This document shows, in pieces, positions 13,250 through 25,364 of a DNA stretch of 64,000 nt (positions are counted from its first letter, which is position 1; every line of letters begins with the position of its first letter). This DNA comes from Phaseolus vulgaris (lineage: Eukaryota; Streptophyta; Magnoliopsida; Fabales; Fabaceae): contig NC_023753.2 in assembly GCF_000499845.2 (NCBI RefSeq), positions 23,856,942 to 23,920,941 of the forward strand, given 5' to 3'. The translations under genes were made by a program, and so were the position numbers. Below the pieces are notes generated by a model that had not been told where the DNA came from, did not search any database, and saw nothing but the letters and a program-made list of their open reading frames with translations.

Positions 13250-13800
13250 GATTGGGACTCTACTACTGATGGTAGAGAAACTTTTCTTTATATGTTCAAA
13301 GAGGGCCACAAGAAGTAAAGGCCAAGCCATGGGAGCTAGTTTCTTTATCATTGGGTAGGAAGTTGACCTATCTTCTAGAACTTTGCTCCTAGGGTGTGGC
13401 ATTTACTTTAGTCAATACCCTAGTTGCCCATCTTTCGTGTATTCCTCATCCTACCCTTGCTCCTTGTTCTCCAAGGCACTTGCACCTATATAATAAGGTG
13501 CATGGCTCATGTTTTGTAAGATCAATTTATATGAGTAAATGCTGCCAAATTTTTGCAAGTTTCTACTCCCTTGTCTAGCCTCTCTAGGTTAGACATCTTG
13601 ATCTTCACCTTTCTCTAAGTGATATGACCCAACCAATCACTTTCCACACATTTCATGCACCTATAAGGAACCCATAGCTCTATATGAGTCATCCTTGATC
13701 CATCACCTCAATTGTTTCTGCCACCTTCACCTCATTATTCAATAAGAACAACACATCTTTTGGTATCAACCCATCAGGTATTGTCCCTGTAAGCTCGGTC
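13250..13800. repeat. Unclassified segment inside gypsy element 1
   Basis: Between the gag tail and the protease-like region the coding signal is lost for about 550 bp. Imperfect inverted ends are visible: GGGACTCTACTACTGATGG near 13255 and, reversed, GGGACAATACCTGATGG near 13790. No clear target duplication. Could be a nested MITE or divergent spacer. Confidence 0.35.
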
Positions 13801-13847
13801 ACCCCTTTTAGTTCCTTCTCTTTGTTTCATTCCTGCAAATTTAGAAG

Positions 13848-14356
13848 ATGTGTACCCTCATGAAAATGATCTTGTCGTGCTCTCGGTCACAACAATGGGG
13901 CGGAAGGTGCATCGAATGCTCATCGAACAAGGAAGCTTGACGGATGTCATGTTCTAGGATACCTACCTCGGCCTTCAGATTCCTCCTGACCAACTTCAAC
14001 CTTTTTATGGTTGCCTCGTCGACTTTAACATCGACCAGTTTGAGGTATAGGGATATCTGAAATTGCGGATGACCTTTTTGGATGGAGACGCAACAAGCAC
14101 TATAACCATCAAGTACATAGTTGTCAATGTTGCGTCATGCTACATTTTTCTCCTTGGCCGACCATCGTTAAACAAGCTAGGGGTGGTGGTGTCCACTTCA
14201 CATCTAAAACTGAAACTACCCTCGCTAGAAGGGGAGGTGATTACCATGAAGGTAGACCAGAAAGTTGCTTGGAAATGCTATGAAAATAGCCTCAGAAGCC
14301 GACGAGGCATATATATGATTACGAATTGCACAAAAGAAGCATGGTCAGAAACTTGA
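13848..14356 (+). pseudogene. Retropepsin-like protease fragment of gypsy element 1
   Basis: Translation gives HENDLVVLSVTTMGRKVHRM, then IEQGSLTDVMF where plant gypsy proteases carry their active-site region, then DTYLGLQIPPDQL and LLGRPSLNKLGVVVSTSHLK (14150-14210), typical of the domain end. Stop codons interrupt at about 13958 and 14050. The 3' LTR follows about 115 bp later, so the rest of pol is deleted. Confidence 0.7.
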
Positions 14357-14472
14357 ATCTAACATGAAAAATTGAATGTAATTGCCTCGCAACATACGAA
14401 ATAAACAAGTCGTCTAGTCTCAAACATGTAAGCCTCTTCGCCTAGCACGATTCGGCTAGAGGTTGGGGGACG

Positions 14473-14957
14473 TGTACTGTTCGGATAAGTCGTTGGATTG
14501 GTTGTTGACAGAATGGAACCCACCCAACCTTATAGTTGGTCAACTAAACTTCATATTCAGGCGTGGATAAACATAGAAATAATAATTCATATAGTGATGT
14601 GGATAAAATCCTGAGGACGAAAGTGAGTATGACCTTCGAAAGAACATGGACAATTAAGGGGGAGAAATGGGAGAACATGAGTGATAAGAGAGGGAAGGTG
14701 GAGAAAGTGGAGGAAGAGACGTGGAGATAAGGGTAATGAAACACCTAACAAGAAGGGAGTAACAAGGATAAGAGGGGGCGAGTAACTAGAGAAGAGGACA
14801 ACATTTTTTTGGAAAAAGGAGAGAAGGAGAGTTCGAGAGTAAAAGGAGAAAAGAGAGTTCAAAAAGGAGGAAAGAGTGAAAAGAGTTCAAGATAAAAAGA
14901 AGAGCAAAGTTACTTTCTTAATCGACAACTCGGCGAGAACGTTACCCAACAAGAACA
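14473..14957 (+). repeat. 3' LTR of gypsy element 1
   Basis: About 485 bp, homologous to 11190-11667, starting TGTACTGTTCGGATAAGTC after a purine tract and ending AACAAGAACA. The two LTRs differ at many positions, so the insertion is not recent. Confidence 0.75.
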
Positions 14958-14960
14958 AAA

Positions 14961-14990
14961 TATATATATATATAATAATAATAATAATAA
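14961..14990 (+). repeat. (TA)n(ATA)n microsatellite
   Basis: Compound TA then AAT-type simple repeat directly at the right edge of gypsy element 1. Confidence 0.85.
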
Positions 14991-16680
14991 ACTAAGAAAT
15001 TATGTTTTAGATATGTGGTTTGTTGTATGGTTCATCGGTATATAAAACATTCATATTTATCTTGTGCACATGTATTTAATGTTATCTAAATTTTATCACA
15101 ATAAATAATAAAGAACATTTATAACTAATATTGTTTAACCTTCACAAAATTAGCCAAACTTTAAAGAAACAAATTATTTCATGTTCATTTAAAATATCAC
15201 ACAATGCAAATTTTGAAAATCTTTATTATTATCACAATTTAGAAGAAACTAATGACTCATTTTATTTTTTCACAACCAATTATTGTTGATAAATGAATAA
15301 ATAATTTTAACCATTTTTTTTATTTAAGGAAAAGAAAAATGAATAAATATGAAGAAATTTATTATTTGGATTTTTTTAAAGTTTAAAATCTAGAAAAAAA
15401 TCACCTAATTTTTTTTTAATTATGTTTTTTAATTAAATCATAATGTAACAACAAAATTTTGCAATATAAATAGACATATCCGTAGATATAAAAATAAATA
15501 TGAAATACACAATTATCATTTAAGAATATTTTCCTTGTAACAAAATAAATAATTATCTTGGAAGAAAAAAATGCAAAATATCAAAACCATCATTTAAGAC
15601 TCATATTATATGTTTGTCACATTAATATCTAATCTTTTGTTCACACTTATGATTTGATGGAAATAATGCCGAAGAAAACTAAGAACATAAAATAAAAAAT
15701 ATTTTTAATAACAAAGTATCTTTGAGATTCATTAAAAGAATTATCTGTTAATAAAAAAATGTATTATCTATATTTATAGCATTATATATAAAAATATATA
15801 ATTTGGTAATTTCCATTTTAGTATCATATTTTAATTGAACAATTTTACTCTTTAATAAATAAATAAATAATTATTTATTTAATGTAATAAATAATTGAAT
15901 AACTTTTATTTTATATTAAAATAAATAAATAAATTATCTTTTGAAAATAATAATTATATAAATTGTAATACTATTTTTACAAAATTAAATAATTTTTTAA
16001 ATTATATTTATTTTATTTTTAATTAATATTCATAAAATAAATTTTATTATAAATTATATATATATGTATATTTTAATTTACTAAAATTATTCACTTGGCA
16101 TTTTCGCTAGTTATTATATAAAGAGAATAATATTTTAGTGGAATAATTTTTTTAATTAATAAATAATTTATTTATTTTAAAATAATTAAAAAAATATTTT
16201 AAAAAAATACCTATCGCATAATGTTTCCAATAATATTCCTACAAAATTATACATTTAAATTATATTATTATCATATTTTTAATTAATAATAAATTATATA
16301 TTTTAAAATTATATTATTTTAATATAATAAAAATATGAATACAATGCATCTATATGCGCTAGTTCTGATGATACAAATTTTATTAAATAATTCCAAAATT
16401 AAACTTTTAAGCAATAACTTCTTTTACATCTAATCTTTAAATTGATTTACATAAGTAAACAAACCCAGCCTAAATAACAGATTATAATTAGGTGAAATTA
16501 AGAAGTAAAAGACATAATATTTTCTAAGAAATAGTATTTTTTTTTTACTTTATACTTTTTATTACTTGTCTCTTCATATATTTTTATAATATCTAAATCC
16601 AATAATAACTTTGAATTAAAAGGGTGGTTGTTTCACTATTATCTAAATTTAAATAAAATAAAATTTCAAAATTAACCCCT
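14991..16680. other. Very AT-rich intergenic DNA
   Basis: About 1.7 kb of mostly A/T runs between gypsy element 1 and the H2B promoter. No coding content or recognised element. Confidence 0.6.
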
Positions 16681-16763
16681 CAAACACGCAAGCCCCGCCA
16701 CATCCCGAAAACACGAAACGCGAGATTTAAAAATCTCCCTCCAAAATGAAAACTCATCCTGCC

Positions 16764-16826
16764 ACGTCATCGATCCGCGCAAGCTAAACCCAACCAATCA
16801 GCTTCCATCCACCATTCCTATATAAA
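16764..16826 (+). promoter_or_regulatory. Histone H2B-1 promoter module
   Basis: In order: hexamer ACGTCA at 16764-16769, octamer GATCCGCG at 16772-16779 (reverse of CGCGGATC), CCAATCA at 16794-16800 and TATATAAA at 16819-16826, 66 bp before the ATG. Hexamer plus octamer is the known plant S-phase histone promoter signature. The same module with the same internal spacing precedes H2B-2. Confidence 0.88.
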
Positions 16827-16891
16827 CCACTCCTTTCTCTCAAATCATCATTCACATTATTTCTTCAATTCAATTCTTCTTCAACAAATCC

Positions 16892-17311
16892 ATGGCTGCA
16901 AAGGGCGAGAAGAAACCTGCGGAGAAAAAGCCTGCAGAGAAGGCTCCAGCTCCAGCGGAGAAAACTAAGGCGGAGAAGAAGATTCCAAAGGATGCTACCT
17001 CTGGAGAGAAGAAAAAGAAGAAGAAGGCAAAGAGTGTGGAGACCTACAAAATCTACATCTTCAAGGTACTTAAGCAAGTCCACCCTGACATTGGGATCTC
17101 CAGCAAGGCCATGGGAATCATGAACAGTTTCATCAATGATATTTTTGAGAAACTAGCTCAGGAATCTTCTAGACTTGCCCGCTACAACAAGAAGCCCACC
17201 ATCACCTCCCGTGAAATCCAGACTGCTGTCCGTCTTGTCCTCCCTGGCGAGCTCGCCAAGCATGCTGTCTCTGAAGGAACCAAGGCTGTTACCAAATTCA
17301 CCAGCTCTTGA
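16892..17311 (+). CDS. Histone H2B (copy 1)
   Basis: Core histone that pairs with H2A in the nucleosome. Intronless, 139 residues. The N-terminal tail (about residues 1-48) is Lys/Ala/Pro-rich with repeated AEKKPAEK units. The histone fold follows from [19 protein letters not shown] through [40 protein letters not shown] and [19 protein letters not shown]. It ends in KFTSS with the conserved C-terminal Lys that is ubiquitinated in plant H2B. The start is set by the TATA position, a good ATGG context and family length. Copy 2 at 34849 lacks three tail residues but is nearly identical in the fold. The promoter suggests replication-linked expression. Confidence 0.97.
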   Translation: MAAKGEKKPAEKKPAEKAPAPAEKTKAEKKIPKDATSGEKKKKKKAKSVETYKIYIFKVLKQVHPDIGISSKAMGIMNSFINDIFEKLAQESSRLARYNKKPTITSREIQTAVRLVLPGELAKHAVSEGTKAVTKFTSS

Positions 17312-19058
17312 GTGTGTCACCAAATATTAGGGTTTTTATGTACACTTTTGAATAGATTTTGTGCCACAATAATTTTCTGAGAAATATAATTTCATTTATA
17401 TTTTGACTTCATATATAGTTGTCTTTTATCATACAATCATCAATAGCTGTTAATTAATCATTCTTATATTTTTCTTCCTGTGGTGAATTTCATGTTGAAA
17501 ATTCATGTGGTGTTAGTGGGATTTATAACTTTGGTGACTTAATAGTGTTCACTAGCATTACTTGGTTATGCTGCATCAAGGTGCTTGTGATTTTTGAATG
17601 ACTGTTATTGTTTTGTATTTTAAATTGTTGAGTAAGACCCTAGTGTTTCATTTTGGTTAATATGGTGTGATTATATTCCATTCCTTTAAATTTTGATGGA
17701 TTGGGTTTTCCCTTTGTTAGATAGTTGCAGGTTGAAATTGTGGCTGTGCCTCTTTCCTCAGGGAATGGTGTGGGTATATCATTTGCCAAGGTAGTGTATT
17801 TTTCCATTGAATTGGGTATATTCCATTGATTAAAATCAACTTTAGGACCAATTGACTGGCAAATTTTTCTATATTAGTTTCTTATATTCTCTGTGTCAGT
17901 GATGTTAGAACTTATTTTAAAAAATGGTTTGTTGCATTGCACTGTGGGTGACAAGTTGTTGTAGTTGTCTGATTAGCTGTGGAAGTTGATTATTTATGGT
18001 GCATATGGACATTAAAGAAATATACTCCATCAAAGATAAAATTCACAGTTAGGTGATAAGTAGTGTTTGGAAAGAACTAGTATAAGCTATGATTCGAAGT
18101 CAAATGCAGTCCCTAATAAAGTTGTAAAAAAACTCTGCACCAAGGTCGTGTATCCACAATAACCTTCAAATTCCTGTTTTGAATTAATCTACCAATTTCT
18201 ACATGATTTGAATTGCCTAAATTACTTCCAAAGGTGGAGTTTGAGACTCAAATAGCAAGAGAGCACAGAAAAAAAGTGTATAATGAGCATTGAATACTGT
18301 TCAACATAATCATGTATAAATTATTTTTTTCACTGTTGAAAGTTAACATTTCTATGGCTTTGTTTAGAAAAGGTGGAAGTGGAAAGAGAAATAATGTTGT
18401 TTGATATATAGAAAATGAGTGTATTTGAGATGAAAAGAGTGAATATCATATAATTGATGTGATTTTATTGTAGAAAAGAGTTAATTGTCTTATTTAATTA
18501 TTTATAAAAGTACTCTTGTCTTGAAATTGTGATGGAATCTAACTAAAATAAAAATAAATGTATAGATATGAAAGTTAAAACATGTATTTATTTATATACT
18601 TGAATATTTATATATTTAAATAGAAAATTGTAAATGAAAAAAAAAGTTTTTGTAAGAGCAAACTTTTTTAAAACATTTTGTAATTAAATTGTAAATATTC
18701 TAGATTTAATATAAAATACGTTATGGTTCAATAAATCTCTAACTGATGGATCCATTTTTGGGATTGTTAGTTGAGTTTTTTACCTATTTTTTTATTTAAC
18801 TTATCTTAATCTCACCTCTTTATAAAAAATTATGATCATTTAAAAAAAAATTCCTACTAATATTTTACAAATTAAAATATATCACTATTTTACTTGACTC
18901 ATTCATCAAATATACACTAAATAAATTTATCACAAAATCTATTACTATTCTATATACCGTATGATAGCATCCAATTATAATATAAATTGAATATTGTGTA
19001 CACACTCAAGTGGGAAGAAAATCCAATACAGTATACCTACGCTTCCAAATCTCCTTAA
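17312..19058. other. H2B-1 3' flank and intergenic DNA
   Basis: The first about 100 bp are probably the 3' UTR. Beyond that no gene or recognised repeat is seen. No animal-type histone stem-loop, as expected in plants. Confidence 0.55.
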
Positions 19059-19628
19059 GGCCCCGTTTGGATCCAGGGGTGGTACTGTTGTCGACGATGG
19101 AAGTCACAACAGCACCCCGTTTGGATCCATGCATTGTTACGGGTGAGGGTGGAAGGAAGGAGAAAGGTGAATGAATTCTCCTTCTGCTTAAAGATGAAGA
19201 GAAAGTTGCACTGTAGTGTGGGAGTGCCAAGTCATCCACAGGAACTTACAATGTTGCCCTTGCTTTTGCTGGAATCAAGAGGAACAGTGACCCTGCATGC
19301 ATGCCACATGAAACCATGAGATTCCTGACTTGGCTCAGGAATCGTTTGACTGTGTGTGAAACTGTGAAAGGTGAGAGAATGCAGTGGGTGAGGTAGGTGG
19401 GCGTGAAGCTGGCTATATAACATCATGAAGGTGGTTCCTCCATTCACATAAAAGCAAAGAAAGCGAGCCATCAGAGAGTGTAGTGTAGTGTGGTTGGAGA
19501 GATTCGTAAGCCATCATAGTTTGTGTTAGGATAGCTTGTTCATCTCACGTCTTGGGTTCATCTGTGTGATTCATCTGGGGTTCATTTGTGGGTTCGTCTG
19601 AGGTGAGAGCTTTTTTTGGAATGGTGCA

Positions 19629-19878
19629 TAATCGATTATGCTTGAATTAGAACCGGTCAGATAATCGATTATGGTGCAGATAATCGATTTTTCAAAGTTA
19701 GTAATCGATTATCTGTAAAAATTTAGAGCCATAATCGATTATCTGAAGTGTGGAAAAAGGGCCATAATCGATTATTCATTGCCATAATCGATTATGCTTG
19801 ATTTTTGCCTACTAACATAATCGATTATCCATGGATAATCGATTATCCTATGTATATAACTGAATGCATAATCGATTA
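19629..19878 (+). repeat. Array of about ten TAATCGATTA palindromes
   Basis: TAATCGATT occurs about ten times in 250 bp, nine times extended to the palindrome TAATCGATTA. The spacers are irregular (roughly 8-30 bp), and some flanks recur (GCATAATCGATTATGCTTG; CAGATAATCGATT). It lies upstream of the ORF at 20736, in a position consistent with a leader or promoter of that gene. Confidence 0.9.
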
Positions 19879-20063
19879 TGTTCTAAATTTTTTGAAATTT
19901 TGTGTTTCTTATTTTTTTTATGTGATTTTCAGGCACTGGTGTTCTTCATCCTATCAGTCATCCTATTGTGTTGTTCTTGCTTATCTTCAGGTTTTTAATT
20001 TTTTTTATGTAAAGTTATTTTTTTTTATTTCTGTTTTATATTTATGTTTGGATGATTATGGTT

Positions 20064-20198
20064 TTGTAATATAATTTGTTTAGAATTTAGTTTAGTTAAT
20101 TATGTTAAGGAGTTAGTAAATTAATGTTGTTTGTAATATAATTTGTTTAGACTTTAGTTTAGTTAATTATGTTAAAGAGTTAGTAAATTAATGTTATT
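20064..20198 (+). repeat. 67-bp tandem duplication
   Basis: Two near-identical copies containing TAATATAATTTGTTTAG and TTAATTATGTTAA, offset by about 67 bp, inside the Harbinger-type element. Confidence 0.85.
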
Positions 20199-20735
20199 AT
20201 TTGATTTATTGTTTTAATTTTTGTAGATAGTTATAATTTTTGTAAGATTTAAAAAAAATATTTATTTGTATGAAATGAATGATTTCCAGAATGGAAACAA
20301 AAATTTGTAAAGTTTAGGTTTTTGATTATAGTAAACCTAAATTATTAATGTTATAATTAAATCAAATAAAAAATGTTGTAGTGATTAACGAAAACTGAAA
20401 AAGTTTAGTTAAATATTGTTTATAAGAGAATAAATTTATTTATTTAAAATGATTGGACAAAAATTATTAATATTATCATTAAAAGTATTAAAAAAATTGT
20501 TGTAGTTATTTTTGTTATAAGATTTAATTGTTTATAAGAAAAAAATTAATGTTTTTAAAATGAATATTTTTACAATTTGAAATAGAAATTTGTAATTCGT
20601 AGGTTTTTTAAAAAGTAATTGATATTTTAGAAGTTGTATTTTTAGTTGATATTTTGGTTTTTGAACTTGTATTATTGCTTTATGATATTATGTTAACTTT
20701 TCTTTTAGTTATTTATTGTAGTAATTGCATTATAG

Positions 20736-21802
20736 ATGGCATCATCATCCCACAAACGTAACAGAATCCGTAAGGGTAAATCTCCAGCAGAAGATGTTGA
20801 CGTTCCTCCTCCACCAACGAGGATTCTAGAATTCAAGATACTTCAGTACCAAGCGTCAAATGGTGGTTTTTGAAAAGAACTTTCACGCAAGAGCAGTATT
20901 ACCACCAAAAGTGATGTATACTCCATTTTTTGCTGGTCCAGGATTTGAATTCCAAAATCTTCTGAATTGGCAAGGTTTACAACCTTTCCTTGGAATTAAT
21001 TTTCCGTATTATGAGGATTTTGTAAGAGTATTTTATACAAATGCAAAATTCACACCTGCTGGTCACTTTGCCATTGAGATTTGAGGAAAAATTATACACA
21101 TTAAAGAAATAGATTGGATGACCATTGCTCATCTACAGTATGACGGTCTTAAGTTAACCCTTGGGACGATACCTGAGGAACTGAATTTTGATCGAGGTCT
21201 AGCATTATCGTCCATGATTCGTGAAGATGTTGAAGGTGAAAATCTGAAAAATGTCGGTAGTCTGAAAATGAATGACCGACTGTTGCATTACACATGGGTG
21301 CATATTTTGTGTCCTCGAGGAAGCAACTATGCACAACTACTTAATGAAGATATTTGCATGATGTGGTTAATCAAGAATAATGTACGCATTAATTGGCCTC
21401 ATTACATAATGCAACACATCATCAAATGTCGGGATAACAAGATGTCTCTCCCATATGCAAATTTGATAATGAGGATCTTGCAGGTGTATGGCTTTGACTT
21501 CCAATGAACAAGCAATAATGCTAGGCTGGAATCATTAATTTGGCAAAAAAAGTATGACAAAATGAAATATATTCCAGGTCAATGGCATATGACAAATTGG
21601 TAGATCCCACCATGCAAACGAAGAAGATGATGAAGAGGATGAATTGCCAACCCAAGATGTTGAAGGTGGTCAACCTGAGGAGGCAAACCCCACTCAAAGG
21701 GAATTGTTAAATCAAATTTTGTCTGGCATACAAAACATGAATACCCGAATGGACAGAATGGAGGTTACTCTGGCAGACATTCGACGTCATCAAGGCCATT
21801 GA
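20736..21802 (+). pseudogene. Plant transposon-associated protein (Transposase_32-like), broken
   Basis: The reading starts at the ATG at 20736 (MASSSHKRNRIRKGKSP, a basic tail), shifts frame near 20860 and continues as FHARAVLPPKVMYTPFFAGP. It hits TGA at 21082-21084, resumes as IHIKEIDWMTIAHLQ, passes the MNDRLLHYTWVHILCPRGSN block, and hits another TGA at 21505. The C-terminus (about 21615-21802) is acidic and ends in a coiled-coil-like QILSGIQNMNTRMDRMEVTL segment. The layout resembles the repetitive legume family annotated as putative plant transposon protein; its biochemical role is unknown. At least one frameshift and several stops make it non-functional. Identity is judged by eye. Confidence 0.55.
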
Positions 21803-22016
21803 GTGTGTTATTATTATGTTATTGTCATTGTTATTTTTATTTTTAATTTTCATGTTGAACATTGATGAATTGTGTTTGTTATTTTTGACGTTGACATTGT
21901 TATTGTTAAGGTTTTATGCTATTTTTCATGCTACTTATTTACATAATCATATTGTTTTTAATGCAACTTTTTTATCATCTTATTACTTCGACAACATTGG
22001 TTAAGTGTCATTAATG

Positions 22017-22484
22017 TCTGCGTATCACAACACGTCGTCATCTAGTTGTACTGGTTGTAGTGTGCAAAAACGTGGTACTTTTACCCATGCTACTGGGAGC
22101 ACAAGTGCCTTCGTTGATCTATTTGTGATTGTGGACAATTTGTTGTTTTGAGAATAGCGACAACACAAAAAAATGCAGGAAAATTTTTTTGGGTTGTCCC
22201 AACTACAAGGTAAAATTTATTCAATTAGGTTTGAAACAAACTTAAGAATGTTATTTTAAACTTATTCATTGTTCAATTTTATTGTTTTCTTCAAAACAGA
22301 TTAGAAGGATTAGAAGTGTCATGGTTTTAGGCTGTAATTTTTTCAAATGGTGCATTGAAGACGTTGCCGATGAAAAATATGAAATTATTATCATACAACG
22401 AAATAAGATATGTCTTCTAGAAAACCATTTGAAGGTTTCCACAAGAAGGATTCAAATGTTATTACTGGAATGTTTTTTCTTTTT
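22017..22484 (+). pseudogene. GRF zinc-finger protein, frameshifted, two exons
   Basis: After an ATG at 22017 and a Ser/Thr-rich start, a second frame gives CDCGQFVVLRIATTQKNAGK followed by FFW; one base appears lost before what would be GCPNYK. A GTAAAATT donor follows at about 22210. After an intron ending CAAAACAG the reading RRIRSVMVLGCNFFKWCIED restores the second half of the GRF finger (C...FFKWC), followed by a helical, hydrophobic tail. GRF fingers bind nucleic acid. It sits just after the transposon-associated pseudogene, in the same element and orientation. Confidence 0.6.
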
Positions 22485-23039
22485 CTAATTAACATTATGT
22501 TCTTCATGTAATGACTTTATATTATATATTTTGACACCTACTTAATATTCATGTTATATTCTAAATTTCTATTTTCTTTTTAAAATATATTCATTTTGCT
22601 ATTCATAATAATGAAAATTATGTTTAAAATTAATTTTATATATATTTGTATATATATATATAACATAACATAACATAATTTATAAAATCATTTATAATAT
22701 TAAAATTATGTAAATAAATTAACTTAAATAAAAAATAATTCTTAATTAATAAAATGTTAAATAATATAATTATACTTTAATTTTAAATTATAATTAACTA
22801 AAATATGAAATAGGATTAATAATTATTTATTCTTTTTTTATATACAAGGGTAAAATTGTAATCTCACAAACTTTACTATTCAAAATAATTTATAATATTC
22901 TTACAACTATCACATCACTCACAATTCTCAATAAACTTTCCTCACACATCCACTCTAACATACCTCAATCCAAACAACCTCAACTTTCTTCATACTTCCA
23001 CTCCTACTCCCCACACCCTCTAATCCAAACACACCCTAA

Positions 23040-24965
23040 AAGAGTGATCCAACCCAACCAAACACAAACATATAAGTATTTCATCTCCTATCACCAGGTA
23101 ATCAAATATTATATTAAATATTTTTTTTTTCAAAAGTAGAAAATCACAATAAAAAAATATAATAATATTACTCATATTGCATCCATACTTTTCATAGTTT
23201 TCAGATATTATATTAAATATTTTTTACAAAATAAAAATTATAATAAAAATATGATATATCAAAGATTATGTATTAAAACGAAACACATTTTTCTAATGTC
23301 AAATATAAAGAAAATATAATTACATAAATATTAAGATATAGTACCAAATATCAATTATATAGATATTAAGTTATTATAGAAAAAAAGTAAAAAATTATAA
23401 ATAATTAAAATTTGATGACAGGAGAGAACTCAATAAAAGAATATTCTTGAAACGAAATAAAACTTAAGATAGAGAAATTAAGTTTGTTGTAAACTAATTA
23501 AACTTTCTAGTTTGAGAATAAAATATTTTTTATATGAAAAAATAAATAATAAATAAAAATATTATAAAAATATAAATGATCAAATATTTATCCAAAAATT
23601 ATTTAATTCAATAAGATTAATATTAATGAAATACACCGTTTTATAAAATTGCACAAAATATTTGTGATAAGAGAACAAATATATTGAGAATCTGAGTGAC
23701 TTTATAAAAGAAAAAAAATGAAAATTTGTGGTGTAGCAAAGATATTGAATATATTTTTTTTATATTACATAATAGATTATGAATGTTTTATTCCATAATT
23801 TTTATTAACTTAAAACGCATTCAATCAATATGATTTTTTTATTAAATTTATAATAAATTCAAATAATATTAAAAAAAAAAATTTATCATTTATATTTTAC
23901 AAAACAGATTTATTTATCATTTATATATAATTGCTTAATATTTTATAAAAAAAATTGCTTTTACCCAAAGTTTATTAAGAGCAATATGAGTAGAATTGAT
24001 TGATACCAATAAACAAACTAGAGGACTGCAAAGGAAGGAAAGGTGATTTTGTTACATTAACATCAATTCAAACTAAACCATAACATTTAGAAGGACACCT
24101 TTTCCTACAGGGATTTAAGAAAAAATGACGTATTTAACAAACAAAAATATAAAAAAATATAAAATATTATAAAATAATAATTAAAATAGAAAATAGTATG
24201 TTTATACAAACACATATCAAACTTCATGATTATATCATATATGATATAATTAATATCAATATCAATCATGTTAATATTTTGAATATGGTAAAACTAAAAA
24301 AGAAAACATTTCGAAATTATAAAGACAAAAATATTGCTTTGTAAAATTTAATACAGCTATATCTACTAAAAAGATTTGTTAACCTTTATATCTTTAACAC
24401 ACTAATGAAACAAAGAAGTATTGTAAGATACTAAAAGAGATTATTTAATATGTTTATATTCATCTAATATATTTATTTATCAATCCATACTTGTTTATAT
24501 TATTTTAGTACATGAAAATGTTACTGTCTCTAATTCCTACAGAAACATATTTATCAATTTTAAATTTCTAACATTTTCTAACTATTTTTATTAGTTTTTT
24601 TATCTTAATTATAGTTAGATTCATACTAAAAATGGAATATAATTAGATAAAAGTTAATGTAATTAATTTGTTTAAGTACGTAATTTAACCAGTAATATAC
24701 TTTTTATTTAATATAAATAAAATAACTGTATATATTTCTAAATATTTGTATTCAGTAACTTTTTTTAGCATCCTAATTTTATTAACAATATTACTTAAAC
24801 ATCTATAGTTTATATATATATATATATAAAGATTTTGTCTCTAAAAGAATCATAAAATAGCTATTATATTTCTATAATTACTAATTATAATATATTAAAA
24901 TAATTTAAAAATTAATGTTAAATAATCTTGATTTTGAATTTTTAAAATCCAAAAAATTATTCAAT
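23040..24965. other. AT-rich intergenic DNA
   Basis: No gene or clear element. It contains a short (TA)n tract near 24813-24830 and a palindromic TCATATATGATATAATTA-type stretch near 24234-24250. Confidence 0.55.
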
Positions 24966-24969
24966 CTAT

Positions 24970-25320
24970 AACTCAACCCCATAAAACCGGCTCAGGGTTG
25001 AGGTTTGCACCCACTTATATACAATGAAAGGCTCTAATCTCTAGTCGATGTAGGATCGCCAACACACCCCCCTCACGCCGAGACTGCCAACTCGTGCGTG
25101 GGACTATATATTATGGGTGGTCCGATAGCGGCCTGATAGCAGGTGGCCTGATAAGCCCAACAAACACTCGCTAGGATAGGCTCGAAATGGCTCTGATACC
25201 ATATTAAGAAGTGGTCTTTAAGCCTAACTCAACCCCATAAAACCGGCTCATAGGGTTGAGGTTTGCACCCACTTATATACAATGAAAGGCTCTAATCTCT
25301 AGTCGATGTGGGATCTCCAA
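24970..25320 (-). mobile_element. TRIM (small non-coding LTR retrotransposon)
   Basis: Two direct copies of a segment containing AACTCAACCCCATAAAACCG and AATGAAAGGCTCTAATCTCT (24970-25064, truncated, and 25205-25320). Between them, next to the right copy, GGCTCTGATACCATA is the reverse of TGGTATCAGAGCC, complementary to initiator tRNA-Met. The element therefore reads on the - strand with a roughly 115-bp LTR. It has no coding capacity. A + strand relative is at 44387-44803. Confidence 0.8.
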
Positions 25321-25364
25321 GATAGATCTATCATCTAATTTTTTTCCTATGTGCAGTAATGGTA

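Larger units (their letters stand above)
11190..14957 (+). mobile_element. Ty3/gypsy LTR retrotransposon 1, internally deleted
   Basis: LTRs at 11190-11667 and 14473-14957 share long stretches such as TTGGTCAACTAAACTTCATA and the purine-rich tract that follows. The 5' LTR is followed at 11668 by a primer-binding-like TTTGGCATCCACCGTGG. A purine-rich tract (AGAGGTTGGGGGACG) precedes the 3' LTR. Inside are a broken gag, a protease-like fragment and an unrelated segment near 13250-13790. Reverse transcriptase, RNase H and integrase are absent. AATTA before and AAATA after are only a weak possible target duplication. Gag and LTR architecture resemble element 2 at 46566-52453. Confidence 0.85.
19056..23039 (+). 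mobile_element. PIF/Harbinger-type transposon with TAA target duplications
   Basis: Element 19059-23036 (3,978 bp) lies between TAA at 19056-19058 and TAA at 23037-23039. The left end reads GGCCCCGTTTGGATCC; the right end, inverted, reads GGGTGTGTTTGGATTAG. GTTTGGAT occurs twice at each end: 19065 and 19119 on the left, inverted at 22968 and 23023 on the right, with 54-55 bp spacing. The TAA duplication and GG...GTTTGG ends fit PIF/Harbinger elements. No DDE transposase was recognised. The interior holds a palindrome array, a decayed transposon-associated gene and a decayed GRF zinc-finger gene. Confidence 0.72.

Noticed and set aside
19629..19878. CRISPR-like array
   Set aside because: Short palindromes with irregular spacers in a plant transposon; nothing prokaryotic in the window.
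25205..25320. Cassandra-type TRIM with embedded 5S RNA
   Set aside because: No 5S rRNA internal promoter sequence was found in the LTR.
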